6,030 bases of DNA from Chloroflexota bacterium (GTDB lineage: Bacteria; Chloroflexota; Anaerolineae; Anaerolineales; Villigracilaceae): the NCBI GenBank assembly GCA_016191985.1, contig JACPVB010000022.1:1-6030 (forward strand), read 5' to 3'. The position numbers and the translations under genes were made by a program. Position 1 is the stretch's first letter; every line of letters starts with the position of its first letter. The notes beneath the pieces were generated by a model. That model was not told where the DNA came from and did no database searches. It worked only from the letters and a program-made list of their open reading frames with translations. Below are positions 5,389 to 6,030 of the stretch, piece after piece.

Positions 5389-6021
5389 TTAATGGATGTA
5401 CTCTTTGCTTTCCCTGGCTTTTCTCATACGTTCATGTCCTTGCACGCGGACATGCAAGATGCGTTGTAGCGCGGTGATGTTTCCCAGCACCGCGATCACA
5501 ACGGATGCAATGAACGGCTGGTTGAACACAAGCAAAGGAATCAAAACCAGGTATCTCTCCACGCGGGTGAGGATGCCCACCTTTGCCGTAAAACCAAGCC
5601 CCTCCGCGCGGGCTTTCACATACGAGACCAGCACCGAACCAGCGGCAGCCGCAAAGGTAACCATTACGCCGGGATAATCTGCGAGCGAAAGGAAATAATA
5701 TAAAAGCCCGCCGAAGGTGATTAGCTCCGCATACCGGTCACTGACGGAATCCACAAAGCCGCCGAAATCGCTGGGGTCGCCGCGCAGACGCGCCATGGTT
5801 CCATCGAACGCGTCCACAAGCACAGAAGCCAGCAGGACAAACGCGCCAGTCGTCATTCTGCCTTGCGAAATAAAATATGCGCCAATCGTTGTCCCTACCA
5901 GGCCGAGCAGTGTGATCGTGTTTGGGGTTAATCCGATGCGATTTAAAAATGCGCCGATGGGATCTAATATACCTTTAAAAATAATTCTCAATCTGTCGGT
6001 GAAGGTCGGTTTTGGGTTCAT
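5389..6021 (-). CDS. CDP-alcohol phosphatidyltransferase family protein (phosphatidylinositol-phosphate-synthase-like)
   Basis: A 210-residue integral membrane enzyme with about six hydrophobic segments. It joins a CDP-activated lipid to an alcohol, releasing CMP. The complete CDP-alcohol transferase motif is visible: D70, D73-G74, A77-R78, G87, D91 and D95, with the exact spacing DxxDGxxAR(x8)GxxxDxxxD. The four Asp bind the catalytic metals. The later SYVKARAEGLG (133-143), then GI and an R-x-ER (149-156), resembles phosphatidylinositol-phosphate synthases (mycobacterial PgsA1 type, using inositol phosphate) more than classical glycerophosphate enzymes, but the head group cannot be settled by eye. 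The tail after about 193 is charged and probably cytoplasmic. It lies upstream of lgt with a single-base gap. The ATG at 6021 has only nine bases before the window edge, so neither its Shine-Dalgarno nor an upstream operon partner can be seen. Confidence 0.88.
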   Translation of the reverse strand: MNPKPTFTDRLRIIFKGILDPIGAFLNRIGLTPNTITLLGLVGTTIGAYFISQGRMTTGAFVLLASVLVDAFDGTMARLRGDPSDFGGFVDSVSDRYAELITFGGLLYYFLSLADYPGVMVTFAAAAGSVLVSYVKARAEGLGFTAKVGILTRVERYLVLIPLLVFNQPFIASVVIAVLGNITALQRILHVRVQGHERMRKARESKEYIH

Positions 6022-6030
6022 TGATTGGCT

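Overview
The window looks like an ordinary chromosomal stretch of a Chloroflexota bacterium, most likely of the Anaerolineae type. This is inferred from the style of the HNH endonuclease (N-terminal block VLVLNANFEPI, C-terminal GW), the ABC-2/SpoIIM fused permease and intergenic CACAGAG-type palindromes. Base composition is roughly balanced, with no phage, transposase, CRISPR, tRNA or rRNA signal. Database searches could not be run, so the taxonomic call is an inference.

Layout. At the left edge (1-288, minus) is the N-terminal part of a TIGR01777-like NAD(P)-binding epimerase. Divergent from it (438-941, plus) is a stand-alone HNH endonuclease. The two share a 149-bp spacer holding a consensus TATAAT whose flanking bases also read as a -10 on the other strand. 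After the HNH gene comes a 214-bp noncoding stretch with a CACAGAG-type palindrome and an intrinsic terminator. The terminator's T-run overlaps the stop codon of the convergent metallo-beta-lactamase-fold hydrolase (1156-1914, minus), which is RNase Z-like with all metal ligands present.

Upstream of the hydrolase, and separated from it by a perfect 10-bp hairpin, lies a two-gene ABC exporter operon on the minus strand. It comprises an ATPase (3435-4370) and an 11-bp-overlapping permease (2012-3445). The permease is a fusion of an ABC-2 membrane domain with a SpoIIM-family membrane domain. The 216-bp leader in front of this operon holds two hairpins and a nested inverted repeat of unknown role.

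The right end holds a membrane-lipid pair on the minus strand: a CDP-alcohol phosphatidyltransferase (5389-6021) and lgt (4587-5387), with a single base between the stop codon of the first and the start codon of the second. The first enzyme makes a phospholipid with an alcohol head group. Lgt takes the diacylglyceryl group from phosphatidylglycerol to lipidate prolipoproteins, so the pair plausibly links phospholipid supply to lipoprotein maturation.

I see no wholly new multi-gene system. The most notable items are the permease-SpoIIM fusion, the structured leader of its operon and the apparent symmetrical promoter near 410.
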